Notes: generated from the letters alone by a model not told the origin. Positions 1 to 7,998 are shown, counted from the first letter of the stretch. The stretch is DNA of 52,091 nucleotides from RGIG4708 sp045538875 (GCA_045538875.1 JAZQEG010000011.1:1-52091), one strand, 5' to 3'. Numbers and translations: made by a program.

Positions 1-141
1 TCACGGCGAAAAAATTTCGACGGCTATTGCGCGTGCCAACAAGACGACAAATGAAAAAATTACAGTTTGTTAAGTTTTTTGAACGCAGTTTGCGGATTGC
101 AGCATTTCGATTAAAATTTATCCTTTATAAAACTTATCTTA
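1..141. repeat. MITE-like intergenic repeat, copy 1 (truncated by window start)
   Basis: Non-coding. The segment around 65-141 is nearly identical to the right half of the complete copy at 31803-31952, including the block around GAACGCAGTTTGCGGATTGC and the terminal CTTATCTTA. Bases 1-60 match, in inverted orientation, the interior of the copy at the far end of the window (around 51925-51970). The left end lies outside the window. Confidence 0.75.
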
Positions 142-222
142 TGATTATAGTATAACATATTATTATGAAAAGTAAAATATTTATTTTTTGTTTTGCATAA
201 ATTTGTTTCGAGGTGTATTAAT

Positions 223-1677
223 TTGGCAAGCAAACAAAAAAAGCGCTTTTTAATAAATATGCTCATTATGACATCTTCGATGTTTATAATACGCATAATG
301 GGTATGACATTTAATATTTATTTTACTTCGGTAATCGGCGCAACCGAAACGGGTATGTTTCATTTGCTGTTTTCGGCATATGGATTTTTTATAACATTTT
401 CGGTGGCAGGGTGCGGCATTGCAGCAACAAGGCTTGTGGCTGAGTCGGGCGGTTGTGTAAATGCGGCAGCAAAGGCAGTAAAAAAATGCACTGCAGTGTG
501 CGTTCCTGCATCGGTTATTGCCACAATTGCAGCTTTTGTTATGAAAGACAATTTTTTTGCGGCAGCTTTTGGCAACAATACCGCAAGCATTGCGGTAAGT
601 GTGCTTGCATTAAGCCTTGTGCCAACCGCTGTGCAAAGTGTATACCGGGGGTATTTTATGGCGGTGCGCAGCATTGGAACTGTGACGGTGAGTCAGCTGA
701 TTGAGGAATCGTCGCAAATTGTAATAACACTTATGCTGCTTAACAAATTAAAGGGCACACCATATGCATATATATCTATGCTTGCGGGTATAAGTGCAAG
801 TGCATATATATCGTGCTTTTTTGATTTTTGCGCATATCGCAAATACACTTCGCCCAATTACATATACTGCGACAATTCGTATATAACCTGCCGCTCAGTA
901 ATGGCAATTGCTTTTCCTGTTGCCTTGGGGTCGCTGCTGCGTTCTTTTTTGGTGCTTGCCGAAAATATGCTTATTCCCAAAACACTTTTGGCAGGCGGCA
1001 TTGCCGATGCACTTGGCGAATATGGAATAATCAAGGGTATGAGCATACCTCTTATGATGTTTCCGTCAATTATTACCACATCACTATCAGCTATGCTTGT
1101 GGCAGAGCTTTCGGAGCGCAGTGCTGCACAAAAGGTAAACGGAATCCGTTATATTGCAGGCAAGTGTTGTAAGTACACATTATATTATGGCTTTGGCGTT
1201 TGCGGCACAATTTTGCTGTGGCACAATACAATTGCAGATGCGTTTTACACTGACACCCGTGTGGGAATATATCTGGGCATTTTGGCAATGCTTGTAATAC
1301 CTATGTACCTTGACCATGTTGTAGACGGAATGCTCAAAGGACTTAATCAACAAATGAGCAGCCTTAAATACAACATTTTAGATTCCTTTTTGCGTGTTGC
1401 ACTTATTTTGTGCCTTATTCCGCACATTGGCAGCATAGGCTACATTGCAATGCTGTATATAAGCGAAATGTTTAATTTGTTTCTTAGCTTTTCGCGGCTT
1501 GCAAGGGTGTCGGGCATAAAGCTAAAAGCAAATTACATACTAAACCCCATTATTTGCACAGGTGCCGCTATTTGCGCAGTATGGCTGTTTGAGCTTGCCT
1601 TTGTGTGGGAGGTTGTAATTTATGTTGTTACATATTGTATGGTCACTTTTGTGTTAATCAAGCATATGGGCTTCTAA
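223..1677 (+). CDS. spoVB: SpoVB-like polysaccharide/lipid flippase (MATE/MVF superfamily)
   Basis: A polytopic membrane protein of about 484 residues with roughly a dozen or more hydrophobic segments, matching the Wzx/MurJ-like family that includes stage V sporulation protein B (usually about 520 residues). The N-terminus has the typical pattern of a basic stretch followed by a first helix and then an IYFTSVIGATETGMF-type segment, as in SpoVB and related flippases. In Bacillus SpoVB is needed for spore cortex formation and is thought to move lipid-linked precursors. I chose the TTG at 223 because GAGGTG at 210-215 lies 7 bases upstream. An upstream in-frame TTG at 193 has no such site. The gene stands alone, between two repeat copies. 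A generic O-antigen flippase is the alternative. Confidence 0.8.
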   Translation: MASKQKKRFLINMLIMTSSMFIIRIMGMTFNIYFTSVIGATETGMFHLLFSAYGFFITFSVAGCGIAATRLVAESGGCVNAAAKAVKKCTAVCVPASVIATIAAFVMKDNFFAAAFGNNTASIAVSVLALSLVPTAVQSVYRGYFMAVRSIGTVTVSQLIEESSQIVITLMLLNKLKGTPYAYISMLAGISASAYISCFFDFCAYRKYTSPNYIYCDNSYITCRSVMAIAFPVALGSLLRSFLVLAENMLIPKTLLAGGIADALGEYGIIKGMSIPLMMFPSIITTSLSAMLVAELSERSAAQKVNGIRYIAGKCCKYTLYYGFGVCGTILLWHNTIADAFYTDTRVGIYLGILAMLVIPMYLDHVVDGMLKGLNQQMSSLKYNILDSFLRVALILCLIPHIGSIGYIAMLYISEMFNLFLSFSRLARVSGIKLKANYILNPIICTGAAICAVWLFELAFVWEVVIYVVTYCMVTFVLIKHMGF

Positions 1678-1690
1678 GGATGAAGGCGCT

Positions 1691-1835
1691 AACAAATCGG
1701 CACAAACTTCATCTGCAGATGATAGCCATTGAAATGCTATCCAAACTCCGATTTAAACATATAAAAACAACTTGTAAAAACCATGTCATAGGTAGCCTCC
1801 ATTTTGTGCCGATTTTGCTAAATAGTGTGCACTTT
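1691..1835. repeat. MITE-like intergenic repeat, copy 2 (internal modules only)
   Basis: The 298-base gap 1678-1975 has no convincing gene. It holds two modules found elsewhere in the window: one reading CGGCACAAACTTCATCTGC (compare 39450-39482 reversed and 51870-51890), and one containing AACTTGTAAAAACCAT and a GTGCCGATTTTGC end (compare 33755-33805 and 52050-52091). No terminal inverted repeat is visible, so this copy is decayed or a fusion of parts. Confidence 0.65.
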
Positions 1836-1975
1836 TGAAAAATATGCAATTCGAATACTGCCTTGATTGCAGTTGAAAATCCCCGCCTCTTGTGTTATTA
1901 TTAATTCAGTTCAACATTTTGTATTGGAAAATTGTATTACATAAAAAAACATATCACAATATGGAGGTGCGGCAT

Positions 1976-2485
1976 ATGAAAAAATTACTTATTACAGTTG
2001 TTGTTTTGTGTTGCGTATTGCTTTGTGCCTGCCGTGAGGCAACAAGCATTGGTATTATAGGCGGTGCAGACGGGCCAACCTCTGTTATAATCAGCAAAGG
2101 TGGCAAGGAGCAGGCATATGACGAGTGGGGAATCACAATGTATGCCGAAAATGTTACTCCAAATAGCGTAACCGTTTGCTGCGAGCAGTTTGGCGGAAGC
2201 TTAAGCGGAGAGCTATACACAGGTGCAGCATACACTCTTGAGATTTTTGAAAACCATAAATGGGTTGATGTTGCAACAAAAAACCCTGACCAACCTTTGG
2301 TGTGGAATTCTATGGCATACGGTATCTCCAAAAACGAGCTTACAAAATGGGATATAAATTTTGAGTATGCTTACAACGATTTGCAACCCGGTACATACAG
2401 GATAGGCAAGTCTGTGATGGATTTTAGAGGCGCAGGAGATTATGACCAAAAAACTTATTATGCACAGTTTAATATAGAGGAGTAA
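1976..2485 (+). CDS. Small lipoprotein with a bacterial Ig-like domain and a GGADGPT motif
   Basis: This 169-residue protein has an N-terminal signal peptide ending in the lipobox L-C-A-C (Cys19 would be lipidated), so it should sit on the outer face of the membrane. Directly after the Cys comes SIGIIGGADGPTSVIIS (residues 24-40), a motif otherwise characteristic of the beta subunit of sodium-pumping decarboxylases. The remainder (about 50-169) looks like a beta-rich Ig-like domain of the kind found in many small clostridial lipoproteins (YTLEIFENHKWVDV and LQPGTYRIGK segments). ATG 1976 was chosen because GGAGGTG at 1963-1969 precedes it. It is 3 bases upstream of the next gene, so the two are probably cotranscribed. 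Function unknown; automated annotation may wrongly call it a decarboxylase subunit. Confidence 0.7.
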   Translation: MKKLLITVVVLCCVLLCACREATSIGIIGGADGPTSVIISKGGKEQAYDEWGITMYAENVTPNSVTVCCEQFGGSLSGELYTGAAYTLEIFENHKWVDVATKNPDQPLVWNSMAYGISKNELTKWDINFEYAYNDLQPGTYRIGKSVMDFRGAGDYDQKTYYAQFNIEE

Positions 2486-2488
2486 CAA

Positions 2489-2728
2489 ATGATTACAGTA
2501 TTTAACAGAAGAGAGCTAACTACAACATTTGATATTAAAAGGTGCAATGCTGTGCGTGATGCTCTTAATTGTGCAGGTATTCCACACTATTTGAAGGTTG
2601 TTAATATGAATAAAAGCAGAGGCATAACAGGGTCGTTTGGGACAAGCTATGATTACTCATATCAGTATATAATATATGTAAAAAAATCTCATTATGATAT
2701 GGCATGTTATAATTTGAGAGGTATTTAA
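2489..2728 (+). CDS. Small conserved hypothetical protein (putative signal-transducing DUF2007-like)
   Basis: A 79-residue soluble protein that starts MITVFNRRELTTTFD and ends with a YQYIIYVKKSHYDMA segment. The layout (beta strand, helix with RCNAVRDALNCAGI, two strands, helix) resembles the small DUF2007-type ferredoxin-fold proteins common in Clostridia. I recognise the family pattern only loosely and have no function for it. Its ribosome binding site GAGGAG (2475-2480) lies within the last codons of the lipoprotein gene and the ATG follows that stop by 3 bases, so translation is probably coupled. Confidence 0.6.
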   Translation: MITVFNRRELTTTFDIKRCNAVRDALNCAGIPHYLKVVNMNKSRGITGSFGTSYDYSYQYIIYVKKSHYDMACYNLRGI

Positions 2729-2786
2729 AGCGAAAACATAATTATTGCAACCGCAGTAATTGTTGCTGCCTGCGAAGTTTTTGTGG

Positions 2787-2815
2787 TTGTTAAAACAAAA
2801 TAAATGTGATACAAT
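2787..2815 (+). promoter_or_regulatory. Sigma-A-type promoter for the EamA transporter
   Basis: TTGTTA (2787-2792), a 17-base spacer and TACAAT (2810-2815), about 30 bases before the start codon at 2845. Confidence 0.55.
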
Positions 2816-2844
2816 AGTAAAAAAATACAAAAGAGGAGCATTTT

Positions 2845-3735
2845 ATGAACAAACGACTTCAGGGCACGCTCATTTTAATGCTTACGGCAATTGTGTGGGG
2901 CATATCCTTTGTGTCACAGAGCGTAAGTATGGAGCACATTGAGCCAAACACATTTTGTGGAATACGAACTCTTATAGGGGCAATATCGCTTGCTCCTGTA
3001 ATACTTGTTATGGACAAGGCCAAAAAAAACAAGGGGCAGGAAACCACATTTAACAAAAAAACTCTAATTCGCGGTGGTATTATATGCGGCATACTTTTGT
3101 GCATTGCTGCAACACTGCAAACCTACGGGCTCAAATACACAACTGCGGGCAAGGCAGGCTTTGTAACTGCTATGTATATGGTGATTGTGCCTATATACAG
3201 CTTGTTCCTCGGCAAAAAAATACGCCCTGTAATAGCCCTCAGTGTTGTTATAGCAACAGTTGGTATGTACTTTTTGTGCATAAAAGAGGGATTTACACTT
3301 GAAATTGGCGATATTTATGTACTAATATGTGCATTTGTATTTGCGTTTCATATTATGGCGGTAGATTATTTTTCGCCAAGGGTAGATGGTGTAAAGCTTA
3401 GCTTTTTGCAGTTTTTGGTTTGCGGATTAATTAACTGTGTGCTTATGTTTGCTATAGAAAGCCCCAACCTTGCCGAAATAATTAAATGCGCAGTGCCAAT
3501 ACTTTATGCAGGCATAATGTCTTGCGGTGTGGCATATACACTGCAGATTATAGGCCAAAAATACGCAGAGCCAACAGTTGCATCTATTGTAATGAGCCTT
3601 GAGTCTGTTTTTGCGGCACTTGCAGGCTGGATTATACTTAATCAGGCAATGAGCCCTAGAGAAATATTTGGTTGTGTGCTTATGTTTGGAGCAATAACCA
3701 TTGTACAGCTACCCGAAAAGACGGTTAAGGAGTGA
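2845..3735 (+). CDS. DMT-superfamily (EamA) transporter
   Basis: A 296-residue inner-membrane protein with ten predicted hydrophobic segments arranged as two EamA repeats (about 8-140 and 152-288). The first segment carries the family's AIVWGISFV signature and the second repeat ends near GWIILNQAMSPREIFG. Members export amino acids, metabolites or drugs; the substrate cannot be read from sequence. RBS AGAGGAG lies just upstream of ATG 2845. The stop overlaps the ribosome binding site region of the CCA-adding enzyme gene, which suggests cotranscription. Confidence 0.85.
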   Translation: MNKRLQGTLILMLTAIVWGISFVSQSVSMEHIEPNTFCGIRTLIGAISLAPVILVMDKAKKNKGQETTFNKKTLIRGGIICGILLCIAATLQTYGLKYTTAGKAGFVTAMYMVIVPIYSLFLGKKIRPVIALSVVIATVGMYFLCIKEGFTLEIGDIYVLICAFVFAFHIMAVDYFSPRVDGVKLSFLQFLVCGLINCVLMFAIESPNLAEIIKCAVPILYAGIMSCGVAYTLQIIGQKYAEPTVASIVMSLESVFAALAGWIILNQAMSPREIFGCVLMFGAITIVQLPEKTVKE

Positions 3736-3740
3736 TATTT

Positions 3741-4913
3741 GTGAATATCCCGCAATATGTAAAAGATGTTTTAAAGTGCCTTAACAATTGCGGCTATGAG
3801 GCATATATGGTAGGCGGATGCGTGCGCGACTGCCTTATGGGAAATGAGCCAAACGACTATGATGTTACCACAAATGCAACCCCGGAGCAAATGCTCGAAA
3901 TCTTTAAAAGCTTTAAGGTGATACCCACAGGCTTAAAGCATGGAACAGTTACTGTTGTGTTGCAGGGGCAACAAGTGGAGGTAACCACATATCGTATAGA
4001 TGGTGAGTATTTAGACAACCGACATCCTCAAAAAGTAACCTTTACAAACAATTTGCAAGAGGATTTGTCCCGCCGTGATTTTACCATAAATGCAATGGCA
4101 ATGGATGTTGACGGCAATATTGCAGATTTTTACGGCGGCAGGGAGGATTTAAAAAACGGAATAATAAAATGCGTTGGAAGTGCTGAAACACGCTTTGAAG
4201 AGGACGCACTTCGCATTTTGAGGGCAATACGCTTTGCATCGGTGCTTGGCTTTGAGGTGGAGGGTGAAACCGCTGCGGCGGTTCACAGCAAGGTGCATTT
4301 GCTCGGTAATATTTCAAAAGAGCGTATTTTATCCGAGCTAAGTAAGCTGCTTTGCGGCAAAAATGCATACGGCACTTTAACCGCTTATTGTGATGTAATA
4401 AGATGTGTAATACCCAATATGGTTTGCACCAATTTTGATGCAATACAAAAATCCGTGCCCGATTTGTATGTAAGGCTTGCCTTGCTTTTTGACAATGCAC
4501 AAGCGGCGCAAAATGCACTTGCAACGCTTAAGGGAGACAATTACACCAAAGCAGCTGTAAAGGCTCTTGTTGAGGCAAAGCTAAACCCCTATATGAGCAA
4601 AAAGGATATAAAAAGGCACTTGTTTAAATACGGCGAGGAAAGCTTTAAAAGGCACATTGCCTATACCGAGGCAAAGTACAATGTAAATTGCACCAAGCTT
4701 GAGCAGCAATTTAGAGATATTATTTTGGCAGGTGAGTGCTACAAAGTAAGCATGCTGAGTATAAACGGCAGTGATGTAATGGAGCTTGGGGCGTCGGGCA
4801 GGCAAACGGGCGATGTTTTAAAAATGCTGCTTGATCAGGTTATTGACGAAAACTTGCCAAACCAAAAGCATCAGCTTGTTGAGGAGGCGGCAAAAATCAT
4901 CAAAATTATGTAA
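3741..4913 (+). CDS. cca: CCA-adding tRNA nucleotidyltransferase
   Basis: This enzyme builds or repairs the 3' CCA of tRNAs from CTP and ATP. The class II signature is visible: GGCVRD near residue 25, the metal-binding DYD of NDYDVTT near 38, RRDFTINAMA near 113, and RFEEDALRILRAIRF near 155. Length (390 residues) fits the family without a full C-terminal HD phosphohydrolase domain. GTG 3741 was preferred because AAGGAG (3727-3732) lies 8 bases upstream; an in-frame GTG at 3732 would overlap that site. The gene follows the EamA gene by 5 bases. A strong promoter and T-box begin immediately after its stop. Confidence 0.92.
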   Translation: MNIPQYVKDVLKCLNNCGYEAYMVGGCVRDCLMGNEPNDYDVTTNATPEQMLEIFKSFKVIPTGLKHGTVTVVLQGQQVEVTTYRIDGEYLDNRHPQKVTFTNNLQEDLSRRDFTINAMAMDVDGNIADFYGGREDLKNGIIKCVGSAETRFEEDALRILRAIRFASVLGFEVEGETAAAVHSKVHLLGNISKERILSELSKLLCGKNAYGTLTAYCDVIRCVIPNMVCTNFDAIQKSVPDLYVRLALLFDNAQAAQNALATLKGDNYTKAAVKALVEAKLNPYMSKKDIKRHLFKYGEESFKRHIAYTEAKYNVNCTKLEQQFRDIILAGECYKVSMLSINGSDVMELGASGRQTGDVLKMLLDQVIDENLPNQKHQLVEEAAKIIKIM

Positions 4914-4920
4914 AAAGCAC

Positions 4921-4949
4921 TTGACTTTATTACAGTGCAGTGTTATAAT
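4921..4949 (+). promoter_or_regulatory. Sigma-A promoter for the T-box transcript
   Basis: TTGACT (4921-4926), 17-base spacer, TATAAT (4944-4949): near-consensus. Transcription would start about 4956, at the beginning of the T-box leader. Confidence 0.85.
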
Positions 4950-4959
4950 GACAAATAAA

Positions 4960-5252
4960 TAAAGGCAAAGACCCGGAACAAGTAAGATTATGGAAATTTT
5001 TGAGAGAGCTGTCGGTTGCTGCGAGACAGAAAAGGAACATAATCCCAATACATCCGGAGAGCTGCGCACCGAAGGAGTAAACTCTGAGTAGGCTGCGACG
5101 GAGTGGCATTCGTTATTATGCCAAGAGTATAACCTGTATTTCAGGCGTACTTGTAAAGGATGTTGCTGTGAGGTAATGTCAAATTGAGGTGGTACCACGG
5201 GAATTGTTAATCTCGTCCTCATAATTTATATTATGCGGACGGGATTTTTTTC
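4960..5252 (+). promoter_or_regulatory. T-box leader (tRNA-sensing riboswitch), probably tyrosine-specific
   Basis: The canonical T-box AGGTGGTACCACGG is at 5187-5200, followed by a terminator stem (ATCTCGTCC pairing with GGACGGGAT) and a T-run ending near 5251. Stem I is recognisable: AGTA, GATTATG pairing with CATAATC, an AGAGAGCTGTC/GACAG apical stem with a GGTTGCTGCGA loop, then a GTAGGCTGCGACGG segment. In the specifier loop the 3' strand reads CCAATACATCC. The codon followed by A, and fitting the usual position, is UAC (Tyr); AAU (Asn) is the alternative. Uncharged cognate tRNA would prevent termination and switch on the symporter at 5274. Confidence 0.9.
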
Positions 5253-5273
5253 GTCCAAAAAGGAGGAAGTTTT

Positions 5274-6821
5274 ATGTTGGTAAAAATTTTGATGCTTGTG
5301 GTGTTTTTTGCCGTGATGGTTGCTGTAGGGCTTTACTGCCGCAAGCACGCAACAGATGTTAACGGATTTGTTTTGGGCGGGCGTTCGGTAGGCCCGTGGC
5401 TTACTGCTTTTGCGTATGGTACATCCTACTTTTCGGCAGTTATATTTGTAGGTTACGCAGGTCAGTTTGGATGGAAATACGGTATAGCATCAACATGGAT
5501 TGGTATTGGTAATGCAATTATAGGCTCTCTTATGGCGTGGGTAATCCTCGGCAGAAGGACACGCCTTATGTCACAGCATTTGGAAAGTGCTACAATGCCC
5601 GAGTTTTTTGGCAAACGGTTTAACAGCACCGCACTCAAAATTGTAGCATCTCTTATTGTTTTTGTGTTTCTTATTCCGTACACTGCATCACTTTACAATG
5701 GTTTGTCAAGGCTTTTTAGTATGGCATTCCCGGGTGTTGATTATTCGGTATGTGTAATTGTTATGGCAGTGCTTACAGGTGTTTATGTTATAGCTGGCGG
5801 ATATATGGCAACTGCAATTAACGACTTTATTCAAGGCATCATTATGATTGTGGGTATAGTTGCGGTAATTGCTGCAGTACTCGGAGTTAACGGCGGCTTT
5901 ATGAAATCTCTTGCAGGTCTTGCCGAGGTGGAGGATGCTGCATCAGGAGTTCCTGGAGTGTTTAACTCGTTTTTTGGCCCCGACCCGCTTAATCTTATGT
6001 TTGTTGTAATTCTTACATCTTTGGGTACATGGGGACTTCCTCAGATGGTTCAAAAATTTTATGCAATTAAGAGCGAAAAAGATATCAACAAGGGTACAAT
6101 TATTTCTACCGTGTTTGCTGTAATTGTTGCAGGCGGATGCTACTTTCTTGGGGGCTTTGGCAGATTGTTTGCCGACAAGCTCGAGTTTGCGGCAGACGGC
6201 TCAATTGTAGGCGGATTTGATGCAATTATCCCAACAATGCTGTCAGGACTTCCCGATATTCTTATAGCTGTTGTAATTGTACTGGTGCTGTCTGCATCTA
6301 TGTCTACACTTTCGTCACTTGTGTTGGCATCAAGCTCAACTTTAACACTCGACCTTATTAAAAATCATATTGTAAAAAATATGACAGATAAAAAACAGGT
6401 ACTCATAATGAGAGTGTTTATAGTAGTATTTATTGTTATTTCGGCAGTTATTGCTATCAACAAAGACAAGCTCAGTGCCATTGCGCAGATGATGGGTATT
6501 TCGTGGGGTGCTCTTGCAGGTGCATTTCTTGCTCCGTTTATGTATGGTCTTTATTGGAAAAAGACTACAAAAGCATCCGTTTGGGCATCGTTTGTATTTG
6601 GAGCAGGCATTATGATACTTAATATGGTTGCAAAATCAGCATTCCCTGTAATACTTCAATCACCAATAAACTGCGGCGTTATAGCTATGCTTGGCGGACT
6701 TATATTGGTTCCTGTAGTGAGCCTTGTTACACCAAAGATGCAAAATGCACTTGTAGATGATGTTTTTGCGTGCTACAAAAAGAAGGTCACTGTAGATGTA
6801 ACAGATTCATTGGGTGAGTAG
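5274..6821 (+). CDS. Sodium:solute symporter (SSS family), T-box controlled, probable amino acid importer
   Basis: A 515-residue membrane protein with about 13 hydrophobic segments and SSS-family hallmarks: VLGGRSVGPWLTAFAYGTSYFSAV near residues 30-55, GGYMATAINDFIQGIIM near 180-200, and SSLVLASSSTLTLDL near 355. It resembles the proline/pantothenate symporter branch and should use the sodium gradient to import a small solute. The T-box leader ties expression to an uncharged tRNA, so the substrate is probably the matching amino acid, with tyrosine the best guess from the specifier. RBS AGGAGG at 5261-5266 fixes ATG 5274. It is transcribed alone, ending in a terminator. Confidence 0.88.
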   Translation: MLVKILMLVVFFAVMVAVGLYCRKHATDVNGFVLGGRSVGPWLTAFAYGTSYFSAVIFVGYAGQFGWKYGIASTWIGIGNAIIGSLMAWVILGRRTRLMSQHLESATMPEFFGKRFNSTALKIVASLIVFVFLIPYTASLYNGLSRLFSMAFPGVDYSVCVIVMAVLTGVYVIAGGYMATAINDFIQGIIMIVGIVAVIAAVLGVNGGFMKSLAGLAEVEDAASGVPGVFNSFFGPDPLNLMFVVILTSLGTWGLPQMVQKFYAIKSEKDINKGTIISTVFAVIVAGGCYFLGGFGRLFADKLEFAADGSIVGGFDAIIPTMLSGLPDILIAVVIVLVLSASMSTLSSLVLASSSTLTLDLIKNHIVKNMTDKKQVLIMRVFIVVFIVISAVIAINKDKLSAIAQMMGISWGALAGAFLAPFMYGLYWKKTTKASVWASFVFGAGIMILNMVAKSAFPVILQSPINCGVIAMLGGLILVPVVSLVTPKMQNALVDDVFACYKKKVTVDVTDSLGE

Positions 6822-6833
6822 TAAACAAATACC

Positions 6834-6876
6834 AAAGGCAATAATTTGTATTTAAACAGATTGTTGCCTTTTTTTG
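6834..6876 (+). terminator. Rho-independent terminator after the symporter
   Basis: AAAGGCAA pairs with TTGCCTTT across an extended stem, followed by seven T residues. Confidence 0.8.
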
Positions 6877-6960
6877 TGTGATAAATTACTGTACTGTTTT
6901 TGGGACACATTAATTTGTAAAATAAAGTCATAAAGTAAAACTTAAAAGGAGTTGTTATTT

Positions 6961-7077
6961 ATGACTTGGGAATTGTATTTTACTATTTTGTGGTGTCTGG
7001 CAAAACCGGTGTTGTTCTTGATTGTACCTTCACTTTTGGCGGGTGAATATCTTTTATTTAGGAAGGTGCGGCAGTAA
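6961..7077 (+). CDS. 38-residue membrane microprotein
   Basis: This short frame encodes a start MTWELYFTILWCLAKPV, a hydrophobic stretch of about 20 residues (VLFLIVPSLLAGEYLLF) and a basic end (RKVRQ). It has a good ribosome binding site, AAGGAG at 6946-6951, 9 bases before ATG. The pattern suggests a single-pass membrane peptide with a basic C-terminus. It lies between a terminator and the promoter of the HD gene, so it would have its own transcript; a promoter is not clear. Function unknown. It could be a type I toxin-like peptide or a small membrane regulator. Confidence 0.5.
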   Translation: MTWELYFTILWCLAKPVLFLIVPSLLAGEYLLFRKVRQ

Positions 7078-7091
7078 AACAAAAAGCATTA

Positions 7092-7121
7092 TTGACTTGC
7101 TTTGCAAAAAAATGTTACAAT
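7092..7121 (+). promoter_or_regulatory. Sigma-A promoter for the HD-domain gene
   Basis: TTGACT (7092-7097), 18-base spacer, TACAAT (7116-7121), about 30 bases upstream of the start codon at 7152. Confidence 0.7.
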
Positions 7122-7151
7122 GTAACCATAATAGTTTAAGAGGTGAAAATT

Positions 7152-7742
7152 ATGGTACAAAAAATAAAGGAAGAGTTTATAAAAATTTATCAGCAAAATA
7201 TCACCCGTGAGGGCAGCGATAAGCTCCTTGATTACATATGTCAGAGCGACTTTTTTGTTGCTCCTGCAAGTGCAAGGTATCACAGCTCGTATGACGGCGG
7301 CCTTGCACAGCACAGCATAAATGTGTATCACTGCCTCAAAGACTATATGAGCCGCCAAAGAGTAAAGGAAACATACAAGCTCACTGTTTCGGACGAAACA
7401 ATTGCCATAGTTGCACTGCTTCACGATTTGTGCAAAATAGGCTGCTACAAAGCAGGTGTGCGCAATATAAAGGAAAATGGCGCGTGGAAGCAGGTGCCCA
7501 CCTACAATTTTGACGACCCTATGCCATATGGCCACGGCGAAAAATCGGTTTACATAATAAACGGCTATATGCGCCTGTCCCGTGAGGAGGCTTTTGCAAT
7601 AAGATATCATATGGGATTTTCGGGAAGTGAAGAGGCAAATATGGTAGGCAAAGCATTTGCCATGTTCCCGCTTGCATTTGCCCTTTCTACTGCCGATATG
7701 GAAGCAACATATTTTATGGAAAACCAAGACGGCAATATATAA
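7152..7742 (+). CDS. HD-domain phosphohydrolase
   Basis: A 196-residue soluble protein with a metal-binding HD arrangement: GLAQHSINVYHCL near residue 50, the HD dyad in LLHDLCKIGCY near 95, PYGHGEKSVY near 125, and RYHMGF near 153. Proteins of this type hydrolyse phosphomonoesters or phosphodiesters of nucleotides; the substrate of this branch is not known to me. ATG 7152 has GAGGTG at 7140-7145; the in-frame GTG at 7143 overlaps that site and was rejected. The stop TAA is fused to the AAGGAGG of the next (frameshifted) small frame, so both were probably one operon. Confidence 0.75.
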   Translation: MVQKIKEEFIKIYQQNITREGSDKLLDYICQSDFFVAPASARYHSSYDGGLAQHSINVYHCLKDYMSRQRVKETYKLTVSDETIAIVALLHDLCKIGCYKAGVRNIKENGAWKQVPTYNFDDPMPYGHGEKSVYIINGYMRLSREEAFAIRYHMGFSGSEEANMVGKAFAMFPLAFALSTADMEATYFMENQDGNI

Positions 7743-7755
7743 GGAGGACATTTAT

Positions 7756-7930
7756 ATGTTTGATATAGAAAATTACAAAAAATATAACACTCATATACCC
7801 TCAAACAGACGAATTTTCCGCAAAGGACAGATTAACCTTTAAATCGCAAGACGGTGTAACCGTGTACGCAAGGTTTATTAATCTTTATGATGACAACGGG
7901 GCACAGCAGCTGTTTTTGAGTATTGATTAG
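7756..7930 (+). pseudogene. Frameshifted small gene after the HD gene
   Basis: A strong AAGGAGG (7741-7747) precedes ATG 7756. The frame reads MFDIENYKKYNTHIPSN and then stops early at 7842. From about 7802 the +1 frame stays open to TAG at 7928, encoding QTDEFSAKDRLTFKSQDG, then VTVYARFINLYDDNGAQQL. Read across the shift, the two parts give one plausible protein of about 58 residues with charged, beta-rich character. Either it is a recent one-base lesion, a sequencing error, or a recoding site. I do not recognise the family. Its stop overlaps the tRNA-like motif at 7927. Confidence 0.5.
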
Positions 7931-7962
7931 TGTGACAGGACTCGAACCAACATTGGTTTCAC
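7927..7962. repeat. tRNA-3'-end-like motif, possible attachment-site relic
   Basis: TTAGTGTGACAGGACTCGAACC is read here in two parts: TTAGTGTGACAGG then ACTCGAACC. On the other strand it looks like a tRNA T-loop and acceptor end (GGTTCGAGTCC then TGTCACACTAA). The same opening occurs in the hairpin element at 45697. It lies at the left edge of the accessory island, where a tRNA-derived att site would be expected, but no full tRNA can be folded here. Confidence 0.4.
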
Positions 7963-7998
7963 ATGAAAAATTCACCTGCCTTATTAGAAAGTATGTAA

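Noticed and set aside
1976..2485. Oxaloacetate decarboxylase beta subunit
   Set aside because: Only the short GGADGPT motif matches; the protein is a 169-residue lipoprotein without the many membrane helices of that subunit.
4081..4524. Leftward 147-residue frame inside cca
   Set aside because: Shadow of the CCA-adding enzyme; composition shows a wrong-frame translation.
7089..7751. Leftward 220-residue open frame opposite the HD-domain gene
   Set aside because: It is antisense to a well-supported HD gene, Cys/His-rich without motif, and has no ribosome binding site.
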